Of a stretch of DNA of 64,000 nt, positions 28,661 through 41,848 are shown one piece after another. Below the pieces are notes generated by a model. That model saw nothing but the letters and a program-made list of their open reading frames with translations. It had not been told where the DNA came from and did no database searches. Positions within the stretch are counted from its first letter, which is position 1. Each line of letters opens with the position of its first letter. Source of the stretch: Coenobita brevimanus (taxonomy: Eukaryota > Arthropoda > Malacostraca > Decapoda > Coenobitidae); the NCBI GenBank assembly GCA_032717465.1, contig CM064663.1, positions 13,809,989 to 13,873,988 on the forward strand, read 5' to 3'. The position numbers were made by a program, and so were the translations under genes.

Positions 28661-31600
28661 TTCCTAGAGGAGCGGTGGGTGGGGGTCGGCAACCACGTGG
28701 TTGAGAACAAAGGAAATTACATTGAATTACCCACAGAAACAATCATGGCAGGAACCTAGGGCCAGAGACCTGGGCGAACATGACCTAGGGCAAACAAACT
28801 GGGAAGGAGGTAGCCTGCCAGGCACATGTGGATTGCAAGCTGCACACCATGTGGTGAAAGTAATCACCAAGGTAAGCTTTAGGAAGTAGAACCATGACCA
28901 GAGCCCCGGGCTAAAACAGTGACAACAGTTCACAGTACTTGCTCAGTGTAAACACTTCGTGCCACATGGGCCAGAAAGACCAAATGAACTTGGAACTAAT
29001 GCTAAATTGTCCATCAGGAGAAAACAATGAGTGGAGCCTCAGGAAAACAAGGGTGAGCGTCATATGATGGAAATAGCTCGTCGTGCCCATTCACACTGAA
29101 AACTGTGTGCAACTGTGCAAGCCACACACTACTGTACTAGACCAATTATGGCCTCGGTAAGTATAGCATGACAGAAGAATTCTGCCTAGCCAGAATACAG
29201 TGAAAAAGTTGTGAACCTCATTCTGAAACAGCATACTAAAAAGTACGCTATATTGACATTATGAAGGGTAAAAAACTAAAATCTGGCCTGAGAAGAAAAG
29301 TATAGCGTGATGGAAATAGCTCGTCTTGCTTGGAGTGACAGACCACTGTGTGGACCTTGGGGCTTAAGGCAATTAAGTCAAAAAGCTTGTAACTACGAAA
29401 AATAACACAAATGGAACGTAACATGTTGCAGCTCCGTGCGAGAAAAGTCTAGGATGAGCACCGTGTAGTACAGGAAGCTTGCCCTACTTGATGAACTCTG
29501 TGCTCCATGAGGAGCCAGGAGCCACACTTAAAACCATATTTTCAATGTCGTATAGTAAGACAGCAGTCCAGTCCCCAACAGCCTATCATGACAGAAGCAA
29601 ACCAGTGCAGTCATATCGATTGAAAATTTTCATACGGTGTGGAGCTGCAAACCAGAAATGAACATACTGAGACTATGAAAGACAAATTACCAAAAAATTA
29701 AACAAGGGCACTTCCTGCAAGATGCAGGCTTACCATGCAACCGTGAAAGTAGTAGCACAGAGTCGAGAAGATGCTGGTGCACACCTCGTAGAGGATTGCT
29801 GCTGTCCCCAGGTGTTGCTCAAGCATTGCACGGAGAGAGAGAATGACTTGCCTTGCCGACACCAGTGTTGAGCAAAGGAAGGACAGAGAACGGGTAATGG
29901 GGTAAAGATATGGGAAGATTGTACTCACGTTTGCCAGCTTTCCCTTTTTTTAGGCTGCATTTATTTCCACGATTATGGAGGTATAGTTCCCTGCTGCATC
30001 CAGCAGAAGTGAAAGGAGCTAACTCTACAGCTCACTAAATGCTGACTCGCCCACCTGGTCATTAATATTATTTTATCAAAAGAAAATGGAGAGGGGCACA
30101 TTCACACACTGGCACTGAGGATCCACAGTCTGTTTAAACAATGTCTTGCAACTCACCCCTTTTCTCTAGGAGGGAAGATTGTGGACTACAAGAAAAGGGC
30201 ACCTTCACTCTGCAGTCCATTGGACTTACCTAAAGATGAGCCTCTGACAATGAAATCAACATTAAGCCTCCATCTATTTCTAATGTTAAGTCAAATTATG
30301 TTTACATGCAGTTAGCAGTGCTACCCATCTTTGCTAGAGTTAGCCATATTACGGAAAAGTGATGACGGTATTTTAGAAATCCTTAAAAGTAGACAAATTC
30401 ATGGATGGACGAAACAGCAATCACACACATTTCTTCACCAAATAACACACCCACTAATTCATTTTCTGATCTTGGAGAACTTGTCTGGGGGGAGGGGAGG
30501 GGTGATGTGGGATCGAGAATCTGAAGTGGGGGTCAGTATATACATCCAATGATCCCCATGACCTATTTTAGTCCGTAATAACCCTTATCCACCTGGCCCT
30601 TCCCACCATCGTCCACTCCTTACGGGGAATTTCCGAGATTTTGGGGAAAGTACCCTTATTTCAAACCCTGATATCATCCAAATTATTATAACTAGAGAAG
30701 AAAGTAAGAATACATAACACTCTTCAACTCTTCCTCTTTCAAATGAAATAATCTCAAAGTCTGCTGGTGGTCCCATCAATGAGTAAGGATACGTTAAAGA
30801 TGATGGTTTTCCATGTTTTGGTGGGCTAATCCAGGTGCGCGCCACTGCCAGTGACCTTGGACTCGCTGGCTAGCAAAGGCAACACTGACTGAAGTGGTGA
30901 TTGTAAAACTGCCCGGCCTCTCGGAATATTGCACTCATTCTTTCGATGTTTCCTTACTCACCATCGAAAGGATGAGTCATCACCCTGTCCATGTGGCTCC
31001 CCATAGCTTTTTCCACCTGTTTCATAGTGCCATTATGCCCCGTGGATATATAGGAAAAGAATACCTCCTTATTTTCTGTACTCACTTCTTGCATCAGTTA
31101 TAATAATTTCTCCCTGCTACAGCACTTATATTTGCACTTGACATCACGATTACGGGTAACTGCACTTTGAGAAGTAAATGCTCTGGCTGTTTCACGAACT
31201 ATGGTTGAGTATGAGGTAATTACTTGTACAGAAATTGTGATTAATTTGTAGTAATCAGAGACATCGTGAAAATATTACTAATGTTATACACAACTTACAT
31301 TTCTTGCACTTCACATCACAAATACACTAATGCTCACATATTCGCCATTATTTGCTGAGTAACGAGAGAAAAACTTTTGTTACAGCCAACCAGGTGATCT
31401 TTCTCTCCAATGTACTTTTGATTTTCTTTCATTGTACTAGATAGGGTTACTCAAGGTATTTCCAATCATTGTTTCACAAATAACCATAAACAGTAACACT
31501 TACTGCAATGCACTTGTAAAACTTAATATAAAACACATTTCATAACACTAGATATAACTTATATCTTACATTTCACTTATATATAAAAAAACGCACTTAT

Positions 31601-32940
31601 GCATATCTGTTTACTATTTACAATTTCCCACACTCCTGCTCAATCACTGAGCCCTTTCCCCAGCAGTAAAGGCAGAACTTTCACGGGGGTCGATGATGCA
31701 CTCTGAATCGGATGAGGAAGATAAGGAAAACATGCCTCTACACTCTCCCAGTGCCGTACAGGCTGAGCCGTGCATCAGTGGGGTACCTTAGGTACCTGCC
31801 TACCCTATGTTTGTCATAGAAAATGGTCGTGAGTTCAAAGGGTGCCGGGAAGGTGCTTGCAGCATATCCGGTCAGCCGGCGGCACTCCACACCCTGAATC
31901 GTGACGACTAGTGTGCTCGCAGGGGTTAATGCACACAAGACATTACATTCTATAAATCAGAACTGTACAATCCTGGGGTTGGGATGCTCAGTCCCGACAT
32001 TTATGGAGAGATTTCATTCCTGAACCTTGAAAACTATTAGTCTTTATTTTTCGGGGGGGGGAGGGAGGGTCAAGGATTGTGGTTTGCCTGAATCTTATCG
32101 TGTCAAATACCTAATTTAGCCTGTAAGCAAATACATCCAAAATTCCATTCCTTTAACCTAAAAACGATGCATATTTTTAACAGGATAATTAGTGTCAGAG
32201 GCTGTGCCTCTTCACTTGAAAGTCTAAGTGCAGTTCCAGTGATTCAGTCTAAATTCTTCTGCATTTCTTTGTGGGCATACAGTGTTTCGTATCATATATA
32301 AAAACCTGAATAAATTTCTAGTGGGTAGTTGAAACTGAGCACACACACCCTTTACCAAACCTAAAGCGATGTCCACATGGTGTGTGTGACCTTCCTCGAT
32401 CTTTATCTAAAACTAAACAAATATGCGGCACTGGAGCTTGTAAATTTTTGGCATTTATAGCAGACACAGGGAGTGCTGGAGCTCCCATTTCACCAGTCCT
32501 CGGGACTAGCTCCTGACCATCCCCCTTTGCTGAACTTTTACTGTTTCAGTAACACAGAGAATAGGCCACAAGCTCTCCAATACAAGTTCCTCTGTCAGCA
32601 CCAGACTACATGTACATTACACACTTCACTTCCTATTAAAAGATTTACAAACTAAAAATTGAAATTATTTACCAAGCCTCAGAATCCCTAAGGAAAGATC
32701 AAAACCCCGACCACGCCCTTCTCCCGGTGACGACCAAGTGAGATACCTTTACCCACAATATGACTCACTTCTTCCTTTCTACAACATTCGCAGCCTCTCC
32801 TCCAACTGTCTCTCTGTTGAGCAACACCTCTCCTCCTGTAAACCTCACTTGAGACCCAGCTGTCTGAGGTGACTGATAGCAAACCCTTCTCTGTATCCTC
32901 CTTCCTTCCCTAGACTCATTTCAAAGCCAAGGGTGTTTTT
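28661..32940. other. No gene recognised; weak internal repeats
   Basis: About 4.3 kb. The phrase GATGGAAATAGCTCGTCGTG at 29066 recurs with one change at 29309, and CATGACAGAAG at 29167 recurs at 29587, suggesting an old duplicated unit of roughly 250-420 bp. 30090-30260 resembles the dispersed repeat also seen at 39330, 47140 and 47730. No coding motif found. Confidence 0.3.
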
Positions 32941-32948
32941 TTTTGTAG

Positions 32949-35510
32949 ATGTACACACTGACATATCTTGCTCTCGTGTTCCTGAACTTTAATCTTCAGA
33001 ATTGTTTACTCTGGCTTCTACATTCCTGTCATTCTCTGAGTAAATATATCTATGTTGTTTACCTATCCCCTATTTCTACTGACTATGAAAATCTCTCCAA
33101 CTGTCTTAGTTCTAAGATGGAACACATTCTGTCAATTTCTCATTTCTCAGAAATCTCCGTTTTAGGAGATTTCAATATTCACCACAACCTTTGGCTCCCC
33201 TTTCCTTTGACTAATCCACGTTGTGAACAAACCTACATCTTTCCTATCCTTAATGACATGGAACAGCTTGTATAGCACCCTACCCATATCCCTGAGAGCT
33301 CCAACATTACAACTAATCCTTTAGTGTACACGGTTAATCTTTCCTCTCCATTGGGCTCCTCAAGTCGCAACATTATCATCTTTACCTGTCATATCGCCCC
33401 AGTAAGGCTTGTGGACCTTCCGAAGAACCAGTGGCTGTGGCACTTTGGAGATGCAGATTGGGATGCCCTCAGACAATACTTTTTTTATTATCCTTGGAAT
33501 GAATATTGCTTCCATGTGCTGGAGCAAACTGAGTGTGCATTGCACATTACATATGTTATTCCCTTGGTCATGGAAGCATACATTCTTTTCTTATGTCCTC
33601 AGACTAACGCTAAAAAAAAGAAAAAATGGTTTAATCACGCTCTTTCTAATGCTCTCCACAAGAAAGAGAAGGCCTACAAAAGGTATATACTGGAGTCAAC
33701 TCACTCCTGACTTTCTTCTCTTTTATGTTCCTGCCCAGAAATGAGCTAATTGTTCTTTGCTCAGCTAAAAGTATTATCATTTGCACTAAATGCTCTGAAC
33801 TCTCAAACTCCAGTTCTTACCGTTCCTTCTTGCACCATGCCAAAAACCCTTCTAACAACTTTACCTCATCATCCTTCCGTCTCTTTTCCATTCCGATTGC
33901 TCTGTAGCTATTTCTGCTACTGATAAAATACAACTCTTGTCTCAGACTTCCTCCTCCAATTCCACCTTGGACGATTTCAGTGCTGTTCCATTATTAGTTT
34001 CCCCTTCTGACTTCCTCATGGCTGAAATTAGAATGCTTTCAATTGATGTATTTTCTGCCATCATCAGCGTCAATATTAACAAGACATATGGGCCTGATGG
34101 GATGCATCCTGTTGTCCTCAAGAACTTCTTCACCTTTGTCCGTAAATTTATACCTTCTTACTGAAAGTATGCTCGCAGTCAGTCTGTTCCAAATAATGGA
34201 GACCACTCCCAGCCCTCTCTTTAGATCAGTTTCATTAATATCCCATATTTCAAAAGTTTTGGTGTCTATTTTTAACAAAAGAATTTAAGCATCTTTCTTA
34301 TCATAACCTTGCTTTTCATCACTTGAATGGGTTCCGCCAGGGAAGTTCCACTGGCAATCTTCTCACCTACCTTTCAGACTCCTGGTCGTCCTCCTCTGGG
34401 GACTTTGAAGAAGCTTTGCCATTGCACTTGACATCTAAAAGGCTTTCGATCGTGTCTGGCATAAATATTTAAAATTGGCATAAATCTTTAATTTGTAAAC
34501 TGCCCCTTTATGGTTTCTATCTTTCTCTGCCTTCATCTTTAGCTTCCTTTCTGCTCATTCTTTTGCTGCTGTTGTAGACGGCCGCCGTTATGCTCCTAGA
34601 GTTATCAATAGTGGTGTTCTTATCACCAACTCTCTTCCTTTTATTCATCAATAACCTTATAAGCTTTACATCTGACCATATCCACTCATACACTGATGAC
34701 TCCACCCTCCACCTTTCCATTCACCTCCCACAGTTTCCATTTCAGCAGTTACTTCAGCAAACAAGGGATGAGGCTGTGGCACACCGAATGTATGATTTGG
34801 CTCATATATCTGATTGGGGTAAAAGTAATCTTGTTTTTAATGCATCAAACCTCAGATCTTACATCTATCAACCAGAAAAAATCGTCCACAGGAGTACCCC
34901 CTAATTTTTTTTATTGAATCCGGTTCAATCCTGCATCACCTTTAAACGTACTTGGGGTTTCATTATATCTGGATTTAATTTGAAAAGAACATATCACCTC
35001 TCTCGTAAAAGAGATTGGGTTTGCTAAGCCGACTCGATGCTTTCTTTACCTCTGCACAGTTATTGACTTTATACGCGGGTTTTATTCGCCCCTGTTTAGA
35101 GTACACTTCTCATGCGTGGGGAGTCTCCTCACATACAGCTGTTCTCAAAAAGATGGAATCAAAGGCTTTTCATGTCATTAATTCTCCTCCTCCTACTGGT
35201 TCCCTTCTACCTCTGTCTCTTAGCTGCACTGTTGCATCTTTATCTCTTTTCTATCACTGTTTCAATGGTCACTGCTCCTCAGCTGTCTGTTTGCATCCCT
35301 TCGCCAGTATGGCGAGCACGTAACATCCATCTGATAACAAACTCCCATTTCTTTTCTGTCCAGCTCTCTAATGTGAGAGTTAACCACTACTCGCAGTCCT
35401 TCATTTATGCAACAGGACAACTCTAGAACTGTCCGCTTGTCTGTATTTCCTATTGCCTATGATCTCCACTCTTTCAAACGCAGTGTGTCCATGCACCTCT
35501 GAATGATTGG
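32949..35510 (+). pseudogene. Jockey-like endonuclease-RT polyprotein, many frameshifts
   Basis: The frames change at least at 33275, 33710, 33905, 34165, 34290, 34440, 34890, 35320 and 35425. The catalytic YADD of the palm reads YTDD, and the first endonuclease domain third is missing. The linker is Cys-poor and rich in Asn and Ser (CSELSNSSSYRSF). The C-terminal block (LECTSHAW, SKAFHVINSPPPTG, SFKRSVSMHL) is well conserved with the copy at 43925-44703. It would have nicked DNA and reverse-transcribed element RNA; this copy cannot. Confidence 0.75.
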
Positions 35511-35560
35511 ATATTGAACTTGGTTATCTGTTAACCTTGTTTTTGTTTTTTCCTTAAATA
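32949..35560 (+). mobile_element. Jockey-like LINE, decayed, 5' truncated
   Basis: Collinear plus-strand remnants of endonuclease (VLGDFNIHHNLWL at about 33162-33200) and RT (AYGPDGMHPVVLK-like KTYGPDGMHPVVLKNFF at 34081-34130, HSYTDDSTLHLS at 34684-34720) and of the post-RT region (FIRPCLEYTSHAWGVSSHTA at 35080-35140, SNVRVNHYSQSFIYATGQL at 35368-35424). The same family gives the fragments at 43925-44703 and 20147-20276. It stops just before the CR1-like element at about 35575. Confidence 0.8.
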
Positions 35561-35593
35561 ATGGAAGCTTCCCACATCAAAAAGGAAAGCACA

Positions 35594-36248
35594 TTAAAGC
35601 AACCATTGGAAATGCTCGTAGTCTACGTAATAAATTTTCTGATTTAGAGGCCCTTTCCTTTACCGAAGATTATGATGTAATTGGAGTATCAGAATCGTGG
35701 CTAAATACTGAGCATAGAGACTTTCTAGCTGAGTTTAATTTACCAGGCTATCACATTTTCATTAGTGAAAGGAAGAATCGAGCAGGGGGCGGTGTGTTGT
35801 TATATGTTAAATCAGGATTTCATCCAGTCGAAATTACCAAGCCATGTATTGAAAACATCGACACTATTTATATTCAGGTTAGTAATGAATTTTGTCATAT
35901 AATCACTCATGGGTTAATTTATCGTCCACCTGGTCAGCCACTCAACGTCGATAATGAAATCTACAAAGTGGCGAACTATCTTGTATGAAAAGCACTGTAA
36001 TATTTGGTGACTTTAATTTACCAGTGTCAAAATGGGGAGAAGCCCTATCCTCACACACAGGGTTAGACCTGTATACAAACTTCCAAGAAAGTTCTCTGTA
36101 TCAATTTGTAAATTATCCGACACATGGAGCTAACATCCTAGTTCTTGTCTTAGCTACATCAGAAAATGGAGTGAGTAATTTTATTGTAGGAGAAGAATTT
36201 AGTGCAAGTGATCATCGCATAGTTACATTTAACATTAAATTCAGTTAA
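35594..36248 (+). pseudogene. CR1-like endonuclease
   Basis: Begins ATIGNARSLRNKFSDLEAL, continues VIGVSESWLNTEHRDFL (catalytic Glu in SESW) and AGGGVLLYVKSGF. After a stop at 35986 with a frame change it continues MKSTVIFGDFNLPVSKWGE and ends FSASDHRIVTFNI, the SDH catalytic motif. Only the first few residues are missing. The active-site motifs SESW, GDFN and SDH are intact, so only the break at about 35985 disables it. It nicks DNA to prime reverse transcription. Confidence 0.8.
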
Positions 36249-36275
36249 GACAGTGTCAAGGCCAGCTGTGAGAAA

Positions 36276-38400
36276 GTGCCCGACTTTAAGAGAGCAAATT
36301 TTAAGAAATTAAAGTCAATTGCAGGTACAGGTGACTGGCATCCCATTGTCGAAACTTTAGATATCAATGACGTGTGGAATTGCTTTACAGAAACTCTCAA
36401 CAGTGCCATCAGATTATGTATTCCAATGTGCAACAGAAGGCCCGCCAAAAATTCTAAACCCAAATGGTGGAACTCCAACATTAAACATTGTCTAGAAGCA
36501 AAAAATCTTGCATATAAGAATTATAATACTACAAAGAGTCAAAGTGACAAAAATGAATACGATGCCCTTCGACGAAAAGCCCCAAAATTAATTAAACACA
36601 GTAAAAAAAAAAAAAAAACCTTGAGACACATATTGCAAGTATCAGTAAATCAAATCCCAAAGAATTTTTCAGTACCATAAAAAGCAAAAAAAGTAATAAC
36701 GCCGTCAATCGGTCCCTTAGTCACAGATAACGAAGACCACAATGATGATGAAACTATTATGGCGAAAATTCTTAATACTTTCTTCACGTCAGTATTTAGA
36801 ACAGAAAATATACATACAATTCCTATTGTTTCTCCCATTCCTATAGAAGAGGACAACATAATCACTGACATTACAGTTAGCGATCGTGACGTACTGCTTC
36901 CAATAAACAAATTAAAAGAGAATAAAGCACCAGGACTAGACAACATATCACCACGTGTATTGATGGAACTACAGAATGAAATATCAAAGCCTTTAGCTGA
37001 ACTTTTTAACTTATCACTTAGGAGCAGTAAGGTGCCAAATGAATGGAAGCTTGCTAACGTAACCCCAATATTCAAAACGAGCAACAAAGCCCAACCAGAA
37101 AACTACCACCCAATTAGTTTAACATCGGTGGTTTGCAAATTGCTTGAAACTATTATCAGAAACAAATTTGTAGAACACTTAGAAACAAACAATCTCATAA
37201 AAGATTGGCAACATGGTTTTCGTAATAATCACTCTTGCCCCACGAATCTGCTGGACTTTTTCAATGATATACTGAACATGTATGACGAGACTAAATCTGT
37301 TGATGTGGTCTACCTCGATTTTTAAAAAGGCTTCTGACAAAGTTCCACACAATAGACTCCTTCAGAAGCTAAAGGCACATGGTTTCAGCAGCAGTGTTCT
37401 CAGGTGGGTAGAAGATTGGCTCACCGGACGATACCAAAGAATTGTAATAAATGGAAAGGAATCAGACTGGATAAACGTAACAAGTGGAGTGCCGCGGGGT
37501 TCAGTGTTATGTTTAATTCTTTTCTTAATATATGTAAATGATACTGACGAAGGATTGTGTTGTAAGATTTCAAAATTTGCTGATGATACTAAAATAGGTA
37601 ACATAGCAGATACAGCACTGCAATGGCAGGCAATTCAGAGGATCTTGATCGACTGTTTAACTGGGCCCAAGTCTGGCAAATGGATTTCAATATTAGTAAA
37701 TGCAAAGTGTTAAACATTGGCAGTAAAAATGTAAGAGCAAGTTATAGCATTAATAATGTCCAACTTGATAAGGTAAACCATGAAAAAGACTTAGGACTTG
37801 TAATAACAAGTGATTTGAGACCAAGCAAACAGTGTACAGAAGCTGTGAAAAAAGCCAATAAATCGATTGGATTCATAGAAAGAGCATTTGATTATAAATC
37901 CGATAATATCGTCCTCACTTTGTATAATTCCTTAGTACGCCCGCACTTGGAGTAATGCGTTCAGTTTTGGTCACCGTATTATAAAAAGGATATGGAAAAG
38001 CTTGAAAGAGTGCAGCGAAGGATGACAAAGATGATACCTAGATTGAGAAATAAACAGTACAAGGAACGTTTACAAGCCCTTAATCTCTTTACCCTAACAA
38101 AACGGAGGATACGAGGATAGTTAATTCAAGTATTCAAGATATTCAAAGGACATGATAACTTGGCTGTTGATAAATACTTCACAGTTGATCACTCGAATTA
38201 CACTTGAAGCAATGGGCATAAAATAATTGGCAAACGAGTCCAGTCGCATGAAGCTAAACATTTCTTCTTCAATAGAGTTGTAAATATATGGAATAAATTG
38301 CCCTCCAAAGTAATAAATTGTAATACAGTACATACCTTTAAACGTTGCCTGGATAAGTATTTGGCATCTAACCCCCAGCTTAATATGTTTACTTCTGAAT
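36276..38400 (+). pseudogene. CR1-like reverse transcriptase and C-terminal region
   Basis: The linker 36276-36680 has a frame change in an A run at 36604-36618. The RT runs 36759-37325: NKLKENKAPGLDNISPRVL, NEWKLANVTPIFK and HGFRNNHSCPTNLL, ending YLDF at a stop. It resumes in another frame at about 37325: KASDKVPHNRLLQKL, NVTSGVPRGSVLCLILFLIY and CKISKFADDTKIGNI. A third frame, 37623-37955, gives NWAQVWQMDFNISKCKVL and TLYNSLVRPHLE. Decayed codons to about 38400 carry FNRVVNIWNKLPSK. The FADD box is intact, but the break at the first catalytic Asp (YLDF) and the frame changes inactivate it. Confidence 0.8.
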
Positions 38401-39329
38401 AATTTTCTATTTTATTTAAGTTTAGTTTTTTAGAGCCTGGATCAATTTATTAAATGCAAATGTAATATATGCACAGACTAGGATATGCACAGATAGCCCT
38501 GAGTTAACGGTCACTACTCATACTTTCGACCTGTGATGGGCTGTGGATCACTGATGGTCCCTTTTAGTTACGTGGCCACCATCGGGATTATTTTTTAATG
38601 TACCACTTGTCACTGCTTCAGGAGGTGACTTGTTTGCTTGTCCCGCATGGGAAAGTTTCTAGTCTCAGTGGAATGAATGGAGCTGGGGCCTGATTGACTG
38701 CTGCCTACCTTAATAGGCAAGGCTGCCGCACCACCCCTGAATATCCACACTGCCACTGTGCAATTTCCACACTGCGCACTGTGCAATTTCCACACTGTGT
38801 CCGCAGATGCCCCGTCAACTCAACGTACCCGTACATAGCGACATGCATTAGTTATTTATTTATTCGATTATTCATTTTACTCTTCTACTTTCTTTATCAG
38901 GTTATTCATACTGGTAGCTTATAGATAATGTATTATAGAATGTAGCTTTTCCTTTTCAGTCTTTCCTATGAAATTTCCGGTCAGTTTTTTCATGCTGCAT
39001 GTTGGTTTTTCTCACTTTTTCTTGCCAGTTTTAACTGGAGGGCTTGGAGGCGGGGAGAGCCTTCTTGCTTTACTATCCTTGTCCTTCAGCATGTAGAGTT
39101 AGATCTTGTAGTCATAGTCTACTCCATAACAAACAGCCTTGAAAGGACTATAAGGTCTGTTCTGTTTGCTTTCCTTTGTACTCCTTTGTACAGCTTGCAG
39201 GCTCGCGGCCTTTGATTCCTTCTTCCGTGCATAAAGAAAAAACACATACAAGTGCCCAGACAGACACTCGTAATAATTATATAGTTGAAGGAGAATTGCA
39301 TAGTGATAAAGATGGACGCCTTTATGCAG

Positions 39330-39475
39330 TGTCACAGATGGAACCAGGCGGCTCCACTGCCTGGTTATACAAATGTCCCTCATCTACTTCCCTGTCTCCC
39401 AGAAGGAGAATTTTGAGATGTAGGAGGAAGGTAAGTTTAGTCCCTAGTCCACTGGGTTCACATTTCTGATGAGCA
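39330..39475 (+). repeat. Dispersed repeat copy (also near 30090, 47140 and 47730)
   Basis: The blocks GGCTCCACTGCCTGGTTATA, then TCCCAGAAGGAGAATTTTGA and CCACTGGGTTCACATTTCTG recur in order, with changes, at 47735-47885 (ACTCCACTTCCTGGTTAAAC and ATCGGGTTCTCAGTCAGATG). Parts recur at 30090-30260 and 47140-47230. The class is unknown. Confidence 0.45.
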
Positions 39476-39522
39476 GGGATTTGCAGTTACTGGTACTACC
39501 ACTAATACTACCTTGATCAGTG

Positions 39523-39523
<1 letters not shown>

Positions 39524-39597
<74 letters not shown>
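39524..39597. repeat. (CA)n microsatellite
   Basis: Perfect CA tract of about 74 bp. The Cys-Val frames over it are artefacts. Confidence 0.95.
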
Positions 39598-39599
<2 letters not shown>

Positions 39600-39827
39600 C
39601 TGTGGCATGTGCTCTTCCGATACCCACCATACATATCCTTCAAATGTACTCATATGATAGTGTACTGAAACTAAATATGAGTGTAGGTGTATTACTGAAT
39701 GTACAGTAACTGTACATCTTAAGGACCTGGCAGAGACGGGTTGGTGAAGGAGACTGTATAATCATCACTAAAAGCCGTGTCGTTCACTGTCTGCTTCATC
39801 ACCCACAGTCATTTAGACGCGAACTCT

Positions 39828-40022
39828 CGTTGGTTGAGGAAGCTCTATGGCAGCTTTTCGTCGGCGATATTTTTATATTTTTACTCCTCCCTGTCCTCTT
39901 TTGTGTTGCATAAATCCTACCAATATCGCATTACTCTGCACAAAAAAGGTTGACACTAATAATAACCATCCATTTCCAAAAAGATGTCCATAAGGAAGTG
40001 GTGATATGGAGCTTCCTTCACT
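39828..40022. repeat. MITE-like repeat with GGAAGCTC inverted ends
   Basis: The left end GGTTGAGGAAGCTCTATGGC is mirrored at about 40000-40018 by GGAGCTTCCTTCACTGACG. The middle (CTGTCCTCTTTTGTG then ATAAAT) recurs at 52955-53160, 53310-53490 and 55285-55440. It is about 190 bp and non-coding. Confidence 0.5.
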
Positions 40023-41848
40023 GACGAAAATCCGAGCCTTTGTCATCTGACCTTCAGGTACTCACTGCTTTACAGCTCTATTGATAATTTTTTCATATTA
40101 ACTGTCCTTATTATTCCCTTCACTTACTTTTGTTTTTTAGTGAGTTAAAGAACAATGGTCAGCATCTGCCTCCCCCATAAAAAATGCAGATTGGGAGAGG
40201 ATGAAACACATGAAGACAACGAATTTTAATTATATTTGAAACTGACGTTAATGCACTCTTGTTTCAAAATTTTCGTTCTTTCTGCTGCCCATTTGTAACT
40301 CAATCATTATATATAGTAACTGTAATTAAAACTGGGTAAAAGTAAATCGTGTAAGTAACCAAACATACTTTAGTGAGTGTATGCAACCTTAATCCTACTA
40401 ATAATAGGTTGCGAATTGCTGAACGGCAGGAGGAGGAGGAACGGGACTTTCGGAGACTGTAGTGTATTTAAGTGAGTGCCAAAATAATATTAGTGTTCAT
40501 TGCGTTCATCAGTTTCACCCTCTGCCAATTTGTCTTTTATGGGGGGGGGGGAATGATCTTGATCATCCCTTATTATAACTGGTAGAGTATAATTGCAGAA
40601 ATTATCCTGGTCTGTCAAACACTTTACAACGCTGGCATATATATTTTATGAGTACGCCAACCCTTGATATCTCATTACGGTTTTGTTCTGTGATGGACCG
40701 GCCCAGGGGCCAGTCTAACAGAGTTAAAGTCTCTGACAGACCGGTCACAAATAAGGGCTTCCTAGAGCCTTCAGGATGGTTACAGGACACAGGTACCTTC
40801 CCTGGATCCCCTAAGATGATTAACATGGATTATTGTTATATTCACAAAGATTCGTTTACACCAAGAGCCCAGAGTGTCTGGCAATAAACAGCTTGGCAGT
40901 TTCCGCCTCAGAGAACCGAAGGAACGTAATGCCAAATTCTCCACCATCCTAGCACGTTAGTAATCAATGAAATTACCTGAAAAGCATGTTATGATACTGA
41001 ATGAGATAGGTATGTACTTTTATTCAACTAGACAATATATTACACCGAAAATCAGGGACCAGTTTAAGCAGTTACTGGGACAGGGTACTAATGAGTCACT
41101 TGAGATGTATTTTCATCTACTGGTATACGAGTTCACATTCTGAAGATGATGAGCAAACTATATGTTGAAAGTGAAATCATTCACGTTCTCTTCAAAGTGG
41201 ACGGGTTCGATATAACGTTAATCACCCCTTCACTATGAAATGTCTTCCGAGTAGAATGAAATAGGTTGTGGGTTGCCAGAGTAACTAATACATCGCAGTG
41301 AGTGGTTTAAGAAATAAACAGTGGTATCCTGCTGCCAAACAAGGAAAGTAATCCGGTACTAATGCACAATATACAAAGCTGCTAAATAATTACGTTGTGA
41401 TATACTGCAGATTTTTTTTTTTAACTACTAGCAAGAATTCCTCTTGCCAGGAAGGACTTAGAAACATTCTCAATGAAACTCCTTCCGTAAAATATGTAAG
41501 TAAAAACATAATAATAATCGTCAAATGAGAGGAAGACTGATATGAAGAAGGTAAAGGGATTTACACTCAGGATCGTAAACATAGACAGGATATACCATTA
41601 TTTATGCAAAATTTGCCCTATTTTTAAACACGCAATGGCGGCCATTTCTTGATATTCCTAAAGAGTTTTTAGTGGCTTGCGCTTCAAGTGTCGCCGCCAG
41701 TTTAGTCCTGTCACGCTTTTCTGTAAACTCAAATCAAAACTGACTGGCAACTGATCGAGGCACGAAACTCCAAGAGATGTCCCGCGATTTTCGTATCATT
41801 TTTTCAGCCCCACAATGATTATTTGGCAATTCTAAGAGTACTGACTTC

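Larger units (their letters stand above)
35575..38455 (+). mobile_element. CR1-like LINE, near full length
   Basis: Plus-strand element of about 2.9 kb with endonuclease then RT and no RNase H. The RT pattern (FKKASDKVPHNRLL, VTSGVPRGSVL, SKFADDTKIGN, YNSLVRPHLE, LERVQRRMTKM) is that of the CR1/L2-type lineage. It begins within the endonuclease N-terminus immediately after the Jockey-like tail. The 3' limit near 38455 is a guess. Confidence 0.8.
38456..41848. other. No gene recognised; holds repeats
   Basis: About 3.4 kb. A short direct repeat of CACTGTGCAATTTCCACACTG lies at 38753-38800 in two units of about 24 bp. The dispersed repeat and the MITE listed separately are here. The frame at 40648-40887 is open but shows no motif. 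Confidence 0.3.

Noticed and set aside
40648..40887. Host protein fragment MSTPTLDISLRF
   Set aside because: Open in both strands over the same region, no recognisable domain, and no splice-like context I could defend.
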